Source: Limonium bicolor | Lineage: Eukaryota; Streptophyta; Magnoliopsida; Caryophyllales; Plumbaginaceae | Assembly: GCA_023374045.1 (NCBI GenBank) | Contig: CM041783.1 | Coordinates: 93,779,298-93,843,297 of the forward strand | Length of the DNA: 64,000 nt | Direction: 5' to 3' | Shown: one piece after another, positions 34,838 through 47,276 of the stretch | How the letters are laid out: every line of letters begins with the position of its first letter | Numbering within the stretch: position 1 is the first letter of the stretch | Notes under the pieces: model-generated | Told to the model about the DNA's origin: nothing | Seen by the model: only the letters and a program-made list of their open reading frames with translations | Databases searched by the model: none | Position numbers and translations under genes: made by a program

Positions 34838-37207
34838 CCATTGAAGTCTCTCGTAGTGATCACAATGCGCAACCAGAAAGTCGAAACAATCTGGATTCCT
34901 CTCTTTATAAGTTAGCCCTTTTTGTCAGTGACATAATAACCAATCCTTGAGTTAAGACTATAATAGTTGACCATCAGTTAGGTTCATTAATACCTAAAGG
35001 TCAGTTAGTCTTGTTCCAGCTTAGATGTATAAACTTCCAGTCATAGACGTTCGCGTATAAATACAACGCAACAGTTGAGCAATACAGTACACAATATCAT
35101 ATACATAAAATCACAGATATCGCTCTTAATAATTAAGCACATAATGTCTGGACCTTAGGTTAATCCTTAGGACATTCAGACCACACAATTAACATACCGT
35201 TCACCGTGATAACAGCTAGCTTGATAATTCACGCTTTAACAGTCCTTCCCCGTACGCTGTTATATTTACAAGCAATACCGGTATATTAATATAACTATCC
35301 ATTAAACATTACAGTACTGTCACTGTAGAACTAATACTTGTAATATACTAATCCTGTAAGTTCTTTATTTCCCCCTATTATTTTACAGTGACTCTAGATA
35401 GTTCAATAGTTCGTTATTTTATGTGATATCCACATGTGATAATGAATTTTCACCTTGTAGTATATTTCTACTTCCTTAATTATATGCTCATAATTGTTTC
35501 CACTTATTCTTATATTATGTCCCTTGGTCATTTTTATTATAACCACATTTTTTCTAACTTATATTATACTCCATAATATCACATATACATTATAGATAAT
35601 AATACTATTATTCTATCTTACTTCTTTAAACTTATTATATTAACCCAACATCATCATTAATACTTACATTTCTAGGTTTTATTTTGTATTATCCAGTACC
35701 TTTAAATTACAACCATTATCATTTCGTATTTTACCCAACCATTATACTTTACTAGATACCACAATATACTTTCCGTAATCTAATGATACCCATTAAGTTT
35801 TACAATTTTCCAAACAACCATATACTTTTTTAATCTACTAATACCCATATTAATTTCTGGAAATTGTAAACATTATATTAACTTCTATAAATTGCCAATA
35901 ACCTTATAACTTTTATAATTCACTAATTACTCACATTAATATTTCGGTAATCCCAAAATGGATATTCTAATTTTTATAAATTACCAAATGACCTCATTAA
36001 TGTTCGGTCATGACATATACTTTCCTTATATTTACATTTTAATCCCAAAATTTTATATAAGTTACATATTAACTTATAAATTATAGTTTTAATATTTAAT
36101 TCACTAAAATAACCAAAACAATCCACAACTTTCTTCAATTTACATTTCCGCCCCATATTAAATTCTGTTTTCCATATATACTTCCATAAATTACATATTC
36201 ACCCCAAAACTTTTATAAACTTAATATTTTATGTCATAAATCATTTTAACCCAAAGTTTTTGGTCAACGCTTTGACCAAGACTTAATTTCATAATTAATA
36301 CTTTAATATACCCATAAATTCATATGTACTCTCGGTTATACACTATATTTTCCAACAATTGCAAAATAGTCCCAAAACTTTATAAGATGTCATGTTAACA
36401 CTTACCCACATATTTAAATTCACCAAAATTCATAATATTAATTCCTACCTTATATTATATCATAATTATACCAATATACTCCTTAACTCTCGGCAATCCC
36501 ATTTAATACACCAAACTTTTCAAAATTTACATTTTAACCACGTAACATATTAAACTAGCCATTTAAATACTTGTAGCTATTTTTAATATTCCCTAAATTT
36601 ATAATATAAGTCTATATACTTAAATATTTCGAAAATCACCAAATAACATATTTCATTCCCGGCCTTAATAATACCTTGCCATATAGTTTTTATAAAACTT
36701 GATTTAAACCTTATAATAAATACATATAAATGTATATAAGCCATATAACACTTCTAAAAATTATGCTAATGACTTAGAATGATTATAAACTAAAAATAAA
36801 ACAAATAATTCTTAGACAATTCAGTTTGATAATATGTGTGTCCTATTTAATTTTTGTGACACAATTTAATACCTTAAGGTAATAATCTTACCTTATATGT
36901 TATAATTTATTTTCTTGACAATATAACCTATGATTTTCGGCCATAATATGTTTAAAGGTTATACATAATTTTTATACCAAAGTTTGAAGCTTAAATTAAG
37001 CTTAAACTTAATAAACCTTACTTATATAAACTTACCCTTAAATCAAGACAATTCTTGCTTGCACTTGATTTCTCCTTGAATTCCAAGCTCTCCAAATGTT
37101 ATCTTGATGAAGAATTTTCGGCTCCTTATACATATTTAGGAGATCCATTTGTTGAACTTCTAACAAGGATTTATAAATAATATTTGAAGTAATTTTACAA
37201 GAGTTTA
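34838..37207 (-). repeat. B1 5' LTR, segment 4
   Basis: 34838-35250 follows the reverse complement of B2 about 56050-56440, including CACACAATTAACATACCGT. From there it is AT-rich, and 36174-37207 repeats 12276-13308. It contains the empty A1 site (ATATA at 36174-36178) and stops at GTTTA (37203-37207), where B2 begins. No gene. Confidence 0.82.
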
Positions 37208-37373
37208 TGAAATACCCCTAAACTATATAAAATGTAATTAGGGATTAAGTGGGGAATCATAAAGGCTAATGAGCCCTAAATTGATTAAGGAATTATAAAA
37301 CCTCCAATTATTTTAATAAATAAATATATATTGTCCAAAAGGTTATTAAACCTCACACAAATATGGGACTAAG
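37208..37373 (+). repeat. B2 5' LTR, first 166 bp
   Basis: TGAAATACCCCTAAAC... to CTAAG (37369-37373), the left target duplication of A2. The B1 U3 terminus is only loosely similar. Confidence 0.82.
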
Positions 37374-39000
37374 TGTAACACCCCAACTCAATCTAAATGT
37401 GGTCTCGCATCTTAACAGCATATATATATATTTCACAGCGGAATTCATTACACTCCAGGACCTTGCCACGGTCTGACGGACAGAATATACCGAACATTAG
37501 TACAACAAATCTTAACCATTACATAACCTTCTTACAATCCCCTCACATCCTATACATCTCACTAACTCAAATTGCCATACGAGTGTACATGCACAACTCG
37601 TAGGCCACACTTAACCCATAACACTTGTACCCCATCTTTCTCTCGTGACGGCCGCCTCCTGACGTTTACCTGTGTAGTAAAAACAGCCCCCAAAGGGGGT
37701 CAGCACGAATGCTGGTACGATCCTCTCATGGCCCCCAAGCTAACGTGGCTACGACGACTAATTGTCGATAGCATGGAGGTTGATTAGATGCACAACATGA
37801 TAGTAAATGCTGTAAACAACAATCCAAATATGAACAATCAAAGTTCAAACAATTGAACGACTTAGATGCGTTCCCTTAATAAGAGAGTTAATTATTTAAC
37901 TCCTTAAGTAATGTTTCCCTCTCTTAATCTCCATCCATATCTTACCTCAATCTTAGTCTTATCTTAGCTTAGAAAACAACCATCCTTTAAAAAGGAATGG
38001 ATGTAGCTTATCTCAGTCTTATAATACAAACCATCCTTTAAAAAGGAATGGTTGTAACTTATCTCAGCCTTATCTTAATCTTAGAATACAAACCACTCTT
38101 CAATTAGAAATGATTGTATCTTACCTCAATGTTATTTATCGGGTCAAAAGCAACCTAGCCAATGAGCTATTAACTCCATTGGTTGAATAAAAACTTATCT
38201 TATAATTTAGGATTTAGGTGATCCTACCGCACATCTAATGCCACCTACCTTGGACTGTGTGTCCAACGTAGTTGAGCCGGCAACCGACCCTAGGCAACAA
38301 GTCCGAAGACAAGCCTTAAGCGGAGTCGAATGCTATAGATACCGACCCCCTTTCCTTAGCATGCATGACCGGAGTCAGTCTCGGGTTCCTCACTCCCCCC
38401 TTAAGTTCTAGTTAGTAGAAGTCTCGAGACAATGTTTGTTGGTTAACCTCTTTCGGTTTACAACAACTAATATTAGGGAGCGTTCCTTAGTCTCACTCAA
38501 TTCCTTACTAAACGTTGGTTAGTAAGTTCTCACAGTAAGTTGTGTTAGTTTTCAAACATCACACAACAATACAATAAACATAATGTTCTGGTTGCATGCT
38601 TTATCTTGTTTAGTGAGCACACAAAAACAAATAGCACACAAGCCGAGGGACACCTCGTTAGCAAGCAGGTCACAAGAAGAACTGTACCGTTCATCGTTGG
38701 TCGTTCGGTTGCTTAATCTCTTCCGGAGTCCAATTTCCAAGTCCTAAAACATTCATTCAGTTTTAGGTTGTTAATCACATAACTCAATTCAACTTACTTA
38801 ACTTAGTTAACCCTTAATGATCCCCACCTAACACCTCTTAAGTTTTACAACTTAATCTTACAAACTTAACCTTAAACCTTTAAGTTTATTCTTAACTTAA
38901 TCCCTTAGGTCTTTATACCTCTAATCATCATTGCCCCCTTAATGGGGTACCATTAATACCACTAAACTCTCTTAGGGGTTTTTTTTTAAGTCTTAAGGGT

Positions 39001-39260
39001 TGTCCGACCCACCGTCCGACCCACCAACTGGGTCGGACCCTTCCAGAAACTTTCGAGTTTGAAATACTCCACTTGTCCGACCCATGTCCGACCCACCAAC
39101 TGGGTCGGACCATTCCAGAAATCCTCCCGTCTTTTAAAACTCCTCCGTCCGACCCACCGTCCGACCCAACCAACTGGGTCGGACCATTCCAGAACATTTA
39201 CGGTGGCTTAACAGAGGTCCGTCCGACCCAAACTTGGATCGGACCCCTGGGTCGGACGCC
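39001..39260 (-). repeat. About 72-bp repeats with GTCCGACCC hairpins (A2 3' LTR)
   Basis: Minus-strand units begin CTGGAATGG or CTGGAAGGG, as in A1, but the arms are now GTCCGACCCA and TGGGTCGGAC. Four units. The 5' LTR copy is at about 48919-49180. It sits at the same distance from the LTR start as the A1 block (about 2.7-3.0 kb). Confidence 0.9.
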
Positions 39261-41683
39261 ACCAGAACAAGTCCAAAAATTGTTAAATCTTCACCAAACT
39301 TCTCCTAAAGCCTCCCAATGTGTTCTAACATCATTTAGACCCTTAAACCCACCTTTAATCATCCTCCAAACTCATTAAAATAACCTCCAAAGATCATTCC
39401 AACTTTTGCTCAATTCTTGCAAGAAATTCCTAACACTTGTTAATTAATTCCTTATATCTCCAACATGTACATTTTGTCTAAAACTTCAACTAACCAAAGT
39501 GTTTCTTTTCAACCCATATAACTCCTCCTTAACATCATTACCTTCCATCTTTGCTTGTTAAACCTTCCATGGTCATCTTGCATGTCCATGCACTACTTCT
39601 CTTCTTTCCATTTGTTACTCATCACTCCTAAACTCTTGAGCTTACTTATACATTTCTTTCCATTACCTTAACACCTTGACATTGTTCTTCATTTACCTTA
39701 ACCATGCAACACCCTCCTTAGACATTTCCACCGCTTTTATGCAACTTACTCACCATTCTCATGATCATACACTCTTATACGTTTCTAGTCATTTTCCTTG
39801 ACGACTTACAACATTCTCCTACAATTTTCACTTCCATCACCCAAGTCCACACATCACCATTCAAACTAAACCTTACTAGCCCACTACTAGCATCACCACC
39901 ACTTACACCAACTTCCCAAAACTCTCATTGTTTTACTCTCTAGTTCATACCTAAATCATCTCAAAACATTATACATCATTTCCTCTAGATTTTTGCACAA
40001 GTCCTACCACTCCTCATAACATGACCTTGGTGTGTTCAATACACCCACCAATTCTCTAATTTCCTCCTAGACAATTCTAGGTCATTCTAAACCTCAAGAA
40101 CTCCTTAGTTAAGTCATTTCCACTCAAATTCCTTTTTATGACTCCTAGTAAATCCTAGGTCATATTAATTCACCACCATCACCTAAACACTGATTTTCTA
40201 CTCAAATTTCGCCATAGCTTCTCTAGTATCTTATCATGCCCAAATGCATTGTTTTCCTTATTCGACCATCCCACACACATCAAGTTCTTTCCCATCATAT
40301 CTTCTCACCCAAACCAACTCAATCACATCAAACTCAATATATGCAATAATCTTAAATTGCATAGCACTAAGGCTCTTAAATGGCATGGCTCTTAGGCCCT
40401 TAAATAACTTAAACTTAAACACTGAATTTCCCACAAATAAAAGCTTTCAACCTGCAAATACACCCATCAATCTCATAGTAGTTATAATGCTCTTAAAACT
40501 CATCTTAAACTTATACTATCAACTCATTCCATTGGCTCCTTAGTCACAAGTTCACAAGCTTGTTTAAGTTATTTTTCTTAGGTTACATAACCCATTACCT
40601 AATGTAAGCCCTAGGCTACATTGGTACTCCTCTAAAACTCATTCCTTAAACCTTAAACCACCATTAGGTAGGCAATTTACCTTGTTTTCTCAAGCTTATC
40701 TTATCTTCCTCCTTAGACCTTCTTCTTGAATGAATATCGGCCACCACTTAAATCTCCCTTGCCAATGTTCTAATCAATATTCAATGACTACCATGAGTGC
40801 TAAACAATACACTAACCTTAAGGAATGAAAACCTAGGTTAAAATGTGTTCTAAGGTATAAAAGTGGATGATTACCTTTGAAGTCTCAAAGTAGACTTGGG
40901 CATTTAATGAAAGAGGACATCCACTAGTCCTTGGTGAATAAAACAAGCTAGAACAAGGCATAAAAACAAAGCCCCATGAGTAGTAAATTTTCGGCCATGT
41001 AGAAGAAGTGGTGGAAACATGGTTTTTCTTACATTTTCCTTACCTTGAATGAATGGAGAACCAAATGGGCTCTTCAAACTTGATTTTCCTCCATCAATGG
41101 AGTTTCCTCTTGGCACTGAAATGGAGCTTTGAAGGATTTGAAAAGATAGGAAGATAGGTCTTGGCCTAACTAAGAGTAATCTATACCTGGTTTTTGATTT
41201 GGAGCAAAGATGAACACTTGGTGAGCGATTGAAGGTGGAGCACCCATGGATGGAGCTCTCTCGGTTTTGGAGCAAGAGAAGAGAAGAAGAAACCGTGGGA
41301 AGAAGAGAAATGAAGGGAGAGAATAAGAAAGGTAGCTTATAAGAGATATTTTGCTTTTTAAAGCAAATAGTAACTTCTTACTTTTTCCTCTTCTTTATAA
41401 CATTATTTGACTACTCATGGTGACTCATCCTCCCTTAGAAAACCGGCCCCCTATTAATTAAGGCAAGTCATGGTCTTTTTTGACCAACTAATTAGACTTA
41501 AGTGATTAAAGACTAAACTAGTCACTATTTGGCACTATTCACTAATTAGTGCACATATTCTTGAAATTTTTGATTTCCCATTGATTTAGGCTTCCTAATG
41601 TGATACTAATTAGTACACATGTTGATTAAGATGTAATCATAGGCATTTAGCCACTCAAAACCCATTTCTAAGACAATTTCTCA

Positions 41684-41717
41684 AAAATGTGCTTTAAGAC
41701 TTCTTAAAGCACATTTT
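41684..41717. repeat. 34-bp palindrome in A2 3' LTR U3
   Basis: Same arms as in A1 (AAAATGTGCTTTAAGA and its inverse). The 5' LTR copy at 51603-51636 has one mismatch. Confidence 0.9.
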
Positions 41718-41981
41718 GTGTTTTAACTTGTTTTGAGCTTGTTTTTCTTTGCTAATTGATTTGAAATGTCCATTAGAATATTACTAAAGTCTTATCTTGG
41801 TATTTGGATGCTAATCAAAGTCACTCCAAGCTTAGAGCACGTTTTTGCCCAAATTGACCTTAAGACACTTTCTTGTGTTTTCCTTGGTTTAAATTGTCTA
41901 CCAATCTTTCTAAGGCATATTATAGCCTTACTACATCATAATTTGATGTTTACTTAGCATACTTAGGTTTGGGGTATTTCA

Positions 41982-42018
41982 ATCTACCCCCCTTAAAAGA
42001 ACTTTGTCCCCAAAGTTC
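41982..42018 (-). promoter_or_regulatory. A2 polypurine tract with hairpin
   Basis: Minus strand: GAACTTTG, loop GGGA, CAAAGTTC (41999-42018), then TTTTAAGGGGGGTAGA, then the LTR; identical to A1. Confidence 0.88.
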
Positions 42019-43144
42019 CCATGCATCTTATCTTATTAGAATACATGTCTTACCTCATTCCATAGATCATATAGATCATACTTATGTATACTTAAACTCA
42101 TTGGATCATTAGATCCGCCATATTCTTATACTTAAATATCACACAACATGCTTAAGCATGTATAGCATTCAAAATTCTCTTTGTTTCTTTTGATGCTTAA
42201 AACATTCACATAATTTCTAACGTATTCTCCCATGTCACCGGTCCGTAGACAATGGCTCATTTGTCCTCGTCACCATGGGCCAGAATACAAAACACTCTGC
42301 TCTCCCCATGTCACCGGTCCGAAGACAAAGGCTCGTGCGTCCTCGACTTCATGGGCGAGACTCAGTAAAAAGGTAATCCTTTATACGAGGTCATGTGAGG
42401 AATAATTCCTCTAATTAAAAATAAAATCAACTCCAATTTCATTTTATCCTAATGCCTCTATCCTTATGGTGATTTAATTGTGACCACTAGTAGGGAGTTT
42501 CAGGAGTCATCCAACCCTGATGTGATCAGCATCAGTGTAGAACTATCCTTCCACCCCAATTTGTGTTCGGTTTCCCTTGATCCCTAGAAAATCAAGTTCC
42601 ACCTCCCACGTCATTTTCAAACATCAAATAATTCACTCATGTCCAATTTTCTATCTTCTTAGTTCTTCTAATCATAATCAATACATCTCCAAAGTGTGGA
42701 CTCAGTCCATCAAACATTCCCAATTCATCTCTTAGTAATTACCTCAAGACTTAAATTCCCACTAAGTTCTATAACCGTCTCATGCCAATTCTCACCATCT
42801 TATATCTCATAGCATTACTATCTTCTTCCTCATATTCATATCAAATAATATCTCATAATGTTATCTTATTCTTATCTCACACATAGTCTCATATCGACTC
42901 ATACCTCATATATTCCTTATTCCTTAAATCTCCTTAATCCTCTTCCTTAATTCTCTTAACTTGTACTCACACCGGAGTTAACAAGACAGGTACTTAATAT
43001 GTATGGCATTCACATCTTCTGTGTGCAATAACCATGATTTATCTCAAAATGTTTATGTAAAACATATTCTCAAATTCTTTTGTGTGCTATGCACACCGTA
43101 GTTTATGTACTAAGTACATAAGCATACGCTAAGTGGTTTTCGCT
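42019..43144 (-). other. A2 spacer between polypurine tracts
   Basis: No gene. Contains the duplicated GGACCGGTGACATGGG unit (about 42230-42360) and the module shared with A1 and B1 (about 42485-42615). Confidence 0.6.
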
Positions 43145-43179
43145 CTACCCCCCTTAAAATGGATTACGCCCACGTAATC
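43145..43179 (-). promoter_or_regulatory. A2 internal polypurine-like tract with hairpin
   Basis: Minus-strand GATTACG, TGGG, CGTAATC (43162-43179), then TTTTAAGGGGGGTAGA, as in A1. Confidence 0.6.
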
Positions 43180-43720
43180 AATACTATATCATTCTTGAAC
43201 ATAAGTTCAAGATGTCTAATTCTCACCAAGCATTCTAGCTTCCATGCCGTTTATCTCACTTATAATTCGATCAGAGGGTCATAACTACGCTAATGACTTA
43301 GTCTCTGCATCGAGGATTCTTAACGGTACTTATACCATTTCCTTAACTTAGTTTGGTCTAATATCAAAGGTACTGATCTGCTAGCTTCCGCTGCACGACT
43401 CTGATAGTTTTAGGCTTATTTGCCTCTCTTATCCTTTTACAGTATTGTATATGTTTCTCCTGCATGCTTATGGTTTAGCACTAAAGGTCCCTCAATGGTC
43501 ACGTGTTATCTTTATATATACACGGCCTTGATGAGTTGTAGCTCGTCTACCCAGTCTTCCTGGAGATCTGATGTTTGTATTCTTAGTGTTTTCTCAAGTG
43601 TCTAAATCGTTCTTTCCATTTGACCCTTGGTCAGAGGATGATTCTTAATCTGAAACTACTGTTTAGTGCTTATTGCGCTTTACAGCCTTATCCTTAACAC
43701 TTTAAGACATGTCCAATGTC
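43180..43720 (-). pseudogene. A2 integrase C-terminal remnant
   Basis: Minus-strand reading: TKGQMERTI, stop, TLEKTLRIQTSDLQEDW, DELQLIKAVYI, stop. This is clearer than A1 and matches the chromovirus integrase motif after the catalytic Glu region. The TAA codons after KAVYI are at the same place as in A1. Confidence 0.6.
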
Positions 43721-46700
43721 TGTGCTTATCAATCCGTGCTCTTCGCACTTCATAGTCCTTAATTATTTGTTCTCTGATTCCCTTGTGTTGTTGGTTCAAC
43801 TGAATTCTTCTCTTCGACTGTTTGTGGTAGTAGCTGCTCTTGTCTGATCTTGCGTCGTTGTCCATGGTACGGAGTCGACTACTTCCCGTGTTCCTTACAC
43901 CATTAGTCTACATGCATGGGGTACCTTACTGGTACATTACTACTTACCCAACTAACTCATAAATGAGCGTGTCAGGCCTGCAAGCCCCTGTGGGGTGCAG
44001 TCGTCCCACGTCTCGTTTTAGTAAACTCATAGTGTCCGTCACACGTTTAGCTATTGCTAATTGTGAAGTATTCTGTTGTCGATCTCCTCTTTCATCGTTC
44101 CATAATAACATTTATTGTTCTTCCTGAAGTTAATCAAGGGAAATCCATTTACTGTGTTCTTGGGTATGGTATGCTCCAGCTCCTTTCTGTATTTCGTACT
44201 GCCTCAATTTCTTAGTAGTTTAGGTCTCTTTCCATAAAGCTTCTTATTTTCTTTCTCATATTTGTTCAACTAGGAATGCATTTCTAGTTCCTCAAGAAAT
44301 GGGTAGTGTGCTTCCTATGAAATCTTACCTAACCAAGTCCAGACTACTGGCATCAATGCGCAGTTCGTCTACCATCTTATTTCCTTACTTATGCTGGTCT
44401 TAACTCATAAATCTAATTGCCTCAGTGTCAATATGTGACGGCTCATACATAACGGTCGCTTTACCGCGCACCATGACTTAATCCCCTCATATAAATATTG
44501 TACTCACGACCACTACTACCGTGGTAGTTGGCCTTTACTCTGTTGCCCATTGATGGTGCAACTCCTTACTCATTTATTCTAACATCTTATCTTATATCAA
44601 TCCCTTCTTGGTGTAAACACACTGGAAGTTCTCTAATTTCGGTGTTTGGCAGTTATCATACCGTGCTGTAAAATGGTTATCTCTTAATACGAAAGTGTTC
44701 TGCTTCCATCTTCGGTTCATAAGTAGGCTAATTTCTCTCGCTTTCTTTCATCCTTAGTGATGTTATCTACCATGTAATTCTACCAGTTACTGAAGAAGTC
44801 ATCCACTGAATCACAAGCTCGTCTGAGCATTGGTCACTCGACGTGCCATAATGTGCACTGTCAATGTTTATCTCCGACGATCACTAATTCTTACATCCTG
44901 GGTGTTGGATATGGGATCTATCTCTGCAACCTTCCTTATTACCCAAGTGTATATGATATGTTCCAAGGTAATCTCAAAGTTACGGTTTCCATTCTCTAAT
45001 AAAATCATATTACATCTCTAATAAGTGAAAGCCCTTTTGAGGGGTTCATTCCCACTCATGGCCTCACAACAAGGAGAGGTATCCCCACCCTAAAAGGCAT
45101 GGTTCGTTCTCCGCCCCTGCCAATGTACTATCTCATTATTCTCGTTGGTGCCCTTTCCTGGCAATATTCTTCCCAATCTAAGTTATAGGCTTGTAATCGT
45201 TCACATCTACACATTGTAGTTCATTCATGGCTTGAATCAGCTCTTTTACAACTCGCCGCGCCTCGAGTTCTGATGTGGTTAACATCCTTGGTTCGTAGGC
45301 TCTTAGTGCTTAGTGCTTCAGTTCATTACTTGTACTCTCACTCACCTGTAGGTCATTCTTAAAGGTTTTTGTTTCCTTGAACACTATCCACCGCTAGGTT
45401 ACATAATGAATGTAGTATTGGGCTTCATGGCAAGTTGCTGCGTCCTGCTTCTCGCTATGGAAATTTATTCAGGCGTTCTGAGGTTACTTAGTGTCTTTGA
45501 CAATACTGTCATTTTATTAGACTTATGTCTTCTAGCAAATAAGGATAAATTAGTATTAGGCTTTTGCCTTACGGTGTCCGAGTTGGATATCATCCTGTCA
45601 TCTTATGCTTTCATCTCAACGCATCGTTCAACTTCCGTTGACTATGCCACCCGTTGATGAGCAATCATACTTGGGTGTTAATGAGTTAAACAAACAGTAT
45701 TAACTGTCATTCATCAGTTTGTTCGGCTTGACTATGCCCGCTCTGTGGGGGTAGTCCTCTGAGCTTTCCTTTCCCAGGGTTGTACAACTTTAATCCTTAG
45801 TAGGTTATAGCTTACGTTTACTTCTTTTATCCTTGTTTTCTGGGTTTTTCCTTCATCTTCATTGTAGAATGTTTGTTATTGGTATTCTTAATGGTCACTT
45901 TGGGAGTCTTGTCCCGTTTTCGTTGGAATTCGTTGCGTTAACCGTCTCATTCGTATCTTACAATACATCCCTTGTATATTATTGCTTATATAGTGTTTTG
46001 CTCGGATTCTGAGCGTTCTCTTAGGTTTTCCTCTCGGAGTTCGAGATTGGTGTTCTTACCGTACCGTCGGTTGTTGTTGCAGTAGGTTATACCGTTGCTA
46101 TATTTGTGTGGTTTAATATTTTGTCCAAGTTCCACTCCCGGCTGACTGGTGTGTCACCTCATCTCATCATGGTCAGGTCGTCGGGCCTTTCCAAGGTCTT
46201 ATTTTCCTGTTCTTATTGATTTACAATCCGGTATTAATATGTGTTACAACTGTAGCGTTCTCTTATCTTGCCATGATGGCTTTCCGTGTAGCTTAACTAT
46301 GGTAGCACTTGCTATGGCAAGTGCGCCATGCAGGATGGGCTATTGGTACAAGGTACATTGGTAGTGATACTTCCTTCTAGTTTCCATCTAATTGGTAGTC
46401 CTCGGGACTCCTTCGATAATCTCTTATTTTGGATAACTGACCATCCGGCAGTTTCCTTGTTGTTTGACAATACTGTCATTTATCAGGGTGTTCCTCTTTC
46501 TGAGGGAACCCCTTAATATCTTCTTATGTCTTAATCCTCGCTCCTGTCTCCACACATTTTGTTGTGGTTACTAAGTAATGATTCTCCTTTAGGCACTACA
46601 TCGTAGTCCTATTTCGGTATACAATTCGTATGAGTTTCTACCGTCGTCCGCGTTATGTTGGCCAGGTTTACAACCTTCTTCATTGTATGGGGTTTGGAGT

Positions 46701-47244
46701 TCCCGTTTCTAACTAAACTTTCCAGTAATCTTATCCCTTAAGCTTTATATTATCCCACTGCTATGCTTATTCGGACCACTGTCCGGTACTCACGTCACTT
46801 ATCTTTTCTTACCCATTGCACCTTTAGTGCTTTTCTTATCATTGGTATGACGGGTTATTTCGACTGCGTAGCATGTCGACCCATGTTGCCGGTAATTACC
46901 GTTCCCTTACTGATAGAATCCCATAGGTAGCGCCTGTTTCTCTGTTGTGCTCCATTAAAAACCTCCAAGTTCTCCGTAACTGTTGTGCAACAAGATGTTT
47001 CTCGTATTGCTTACTGTTAGCTAACTGCCAGATCGGGTTTCCCCGAGTAAGAGAAGGCTTTCTTCTCTCTGGCGTTTGTTCCACATATTCAGGGTTAGGG
47101 ATGTGGAGGGCGGGTCTAGGTACTATGGATATCCGGTAAACACCGGGAAGTCCTGACTAACACACCTCTCACTCTATCTCTTAACCCTTAACCCATAACT
47201 CAATCTCAACCTCAATATTCTCCTAAGTTCGGTAATTCTTGTCT
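43721..47244 (-). other. A2 internal region, decayed gag-pol
   Basis: All frames broken; collinear with A1 2458-5899 in reverse. Hairpin GCACTTGC/GCAAGTGC at 46305-46324. Plus-strand frames of 60-85 codons here are antisense and not taken as genes. Confidence 0.6.
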
Positions 47245-47271
47245 TCAGAGCGTAACTACGCTCTGATACCA
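47245..47271 (-). promoter_or_regulatory. A2 primer binding site with dyad
   Basis: Minus-strand TGGTATCAGAGC (47260-47271); dyad arms TCAGAGCGTA and TACGCTCTGA overlap it, around a 2-bp centre. Confidence 0.9.
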
Positions 47272-47276
47272 CTTTT

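Larger units (their letters stand above)
12276..37207 (-). mobile_element. B1: Tekay/Del-like chromovirus with 5.5-kb LTRs, host of five insertions
   Basis: Minus-strand Ty3/gypsy element. Element order from right to left: 5' LTR (21335-37207 minus insertions), PBS (21318-21329), decayed gag (from 21119), decayed pol, integrase C-terminus (16660-16100), polypurine tract (15523-15538) and 3' LTR (15520 leftwards, cut by A1 at 12276). Pieces outside insertions add up to about 3.3 kb of 5' LTR; the part missing beyond 37207 is supplied by 13309-15520 of the 3' LTR, giving about 5.5 kb per LTR. The 1,033-bp overlap (12276-13308 against 36174-37207) is nearly identical, which proves both are LTRs of one element. 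It is the oldest layer here, since everything else interrupts it or its inserts. Confidence 0.82.
37374..41981 (-). repeat. A2 3' LTR (4,608 bp)
   Basis: TGTAACACCCC to GGGGTATTTCA on the plus strand. Hairpin trio 37976-38127, GTCCGACCC repeat block 39001-39260, leader frame near 40904-41275, TATA-like region about 41345-41370, palindrome 41684-41717. Confidence 0.95.

Noticed and set aside
40904..41275. Minus-strand 123-codon frame in the A2 3' LTR (134 codons in the 5' LTR) as a gene
   Set aside because: It lies in the LTR leader, has no known domain, and its full length is not kept in A1; only the short conserved core is reported as a finding.
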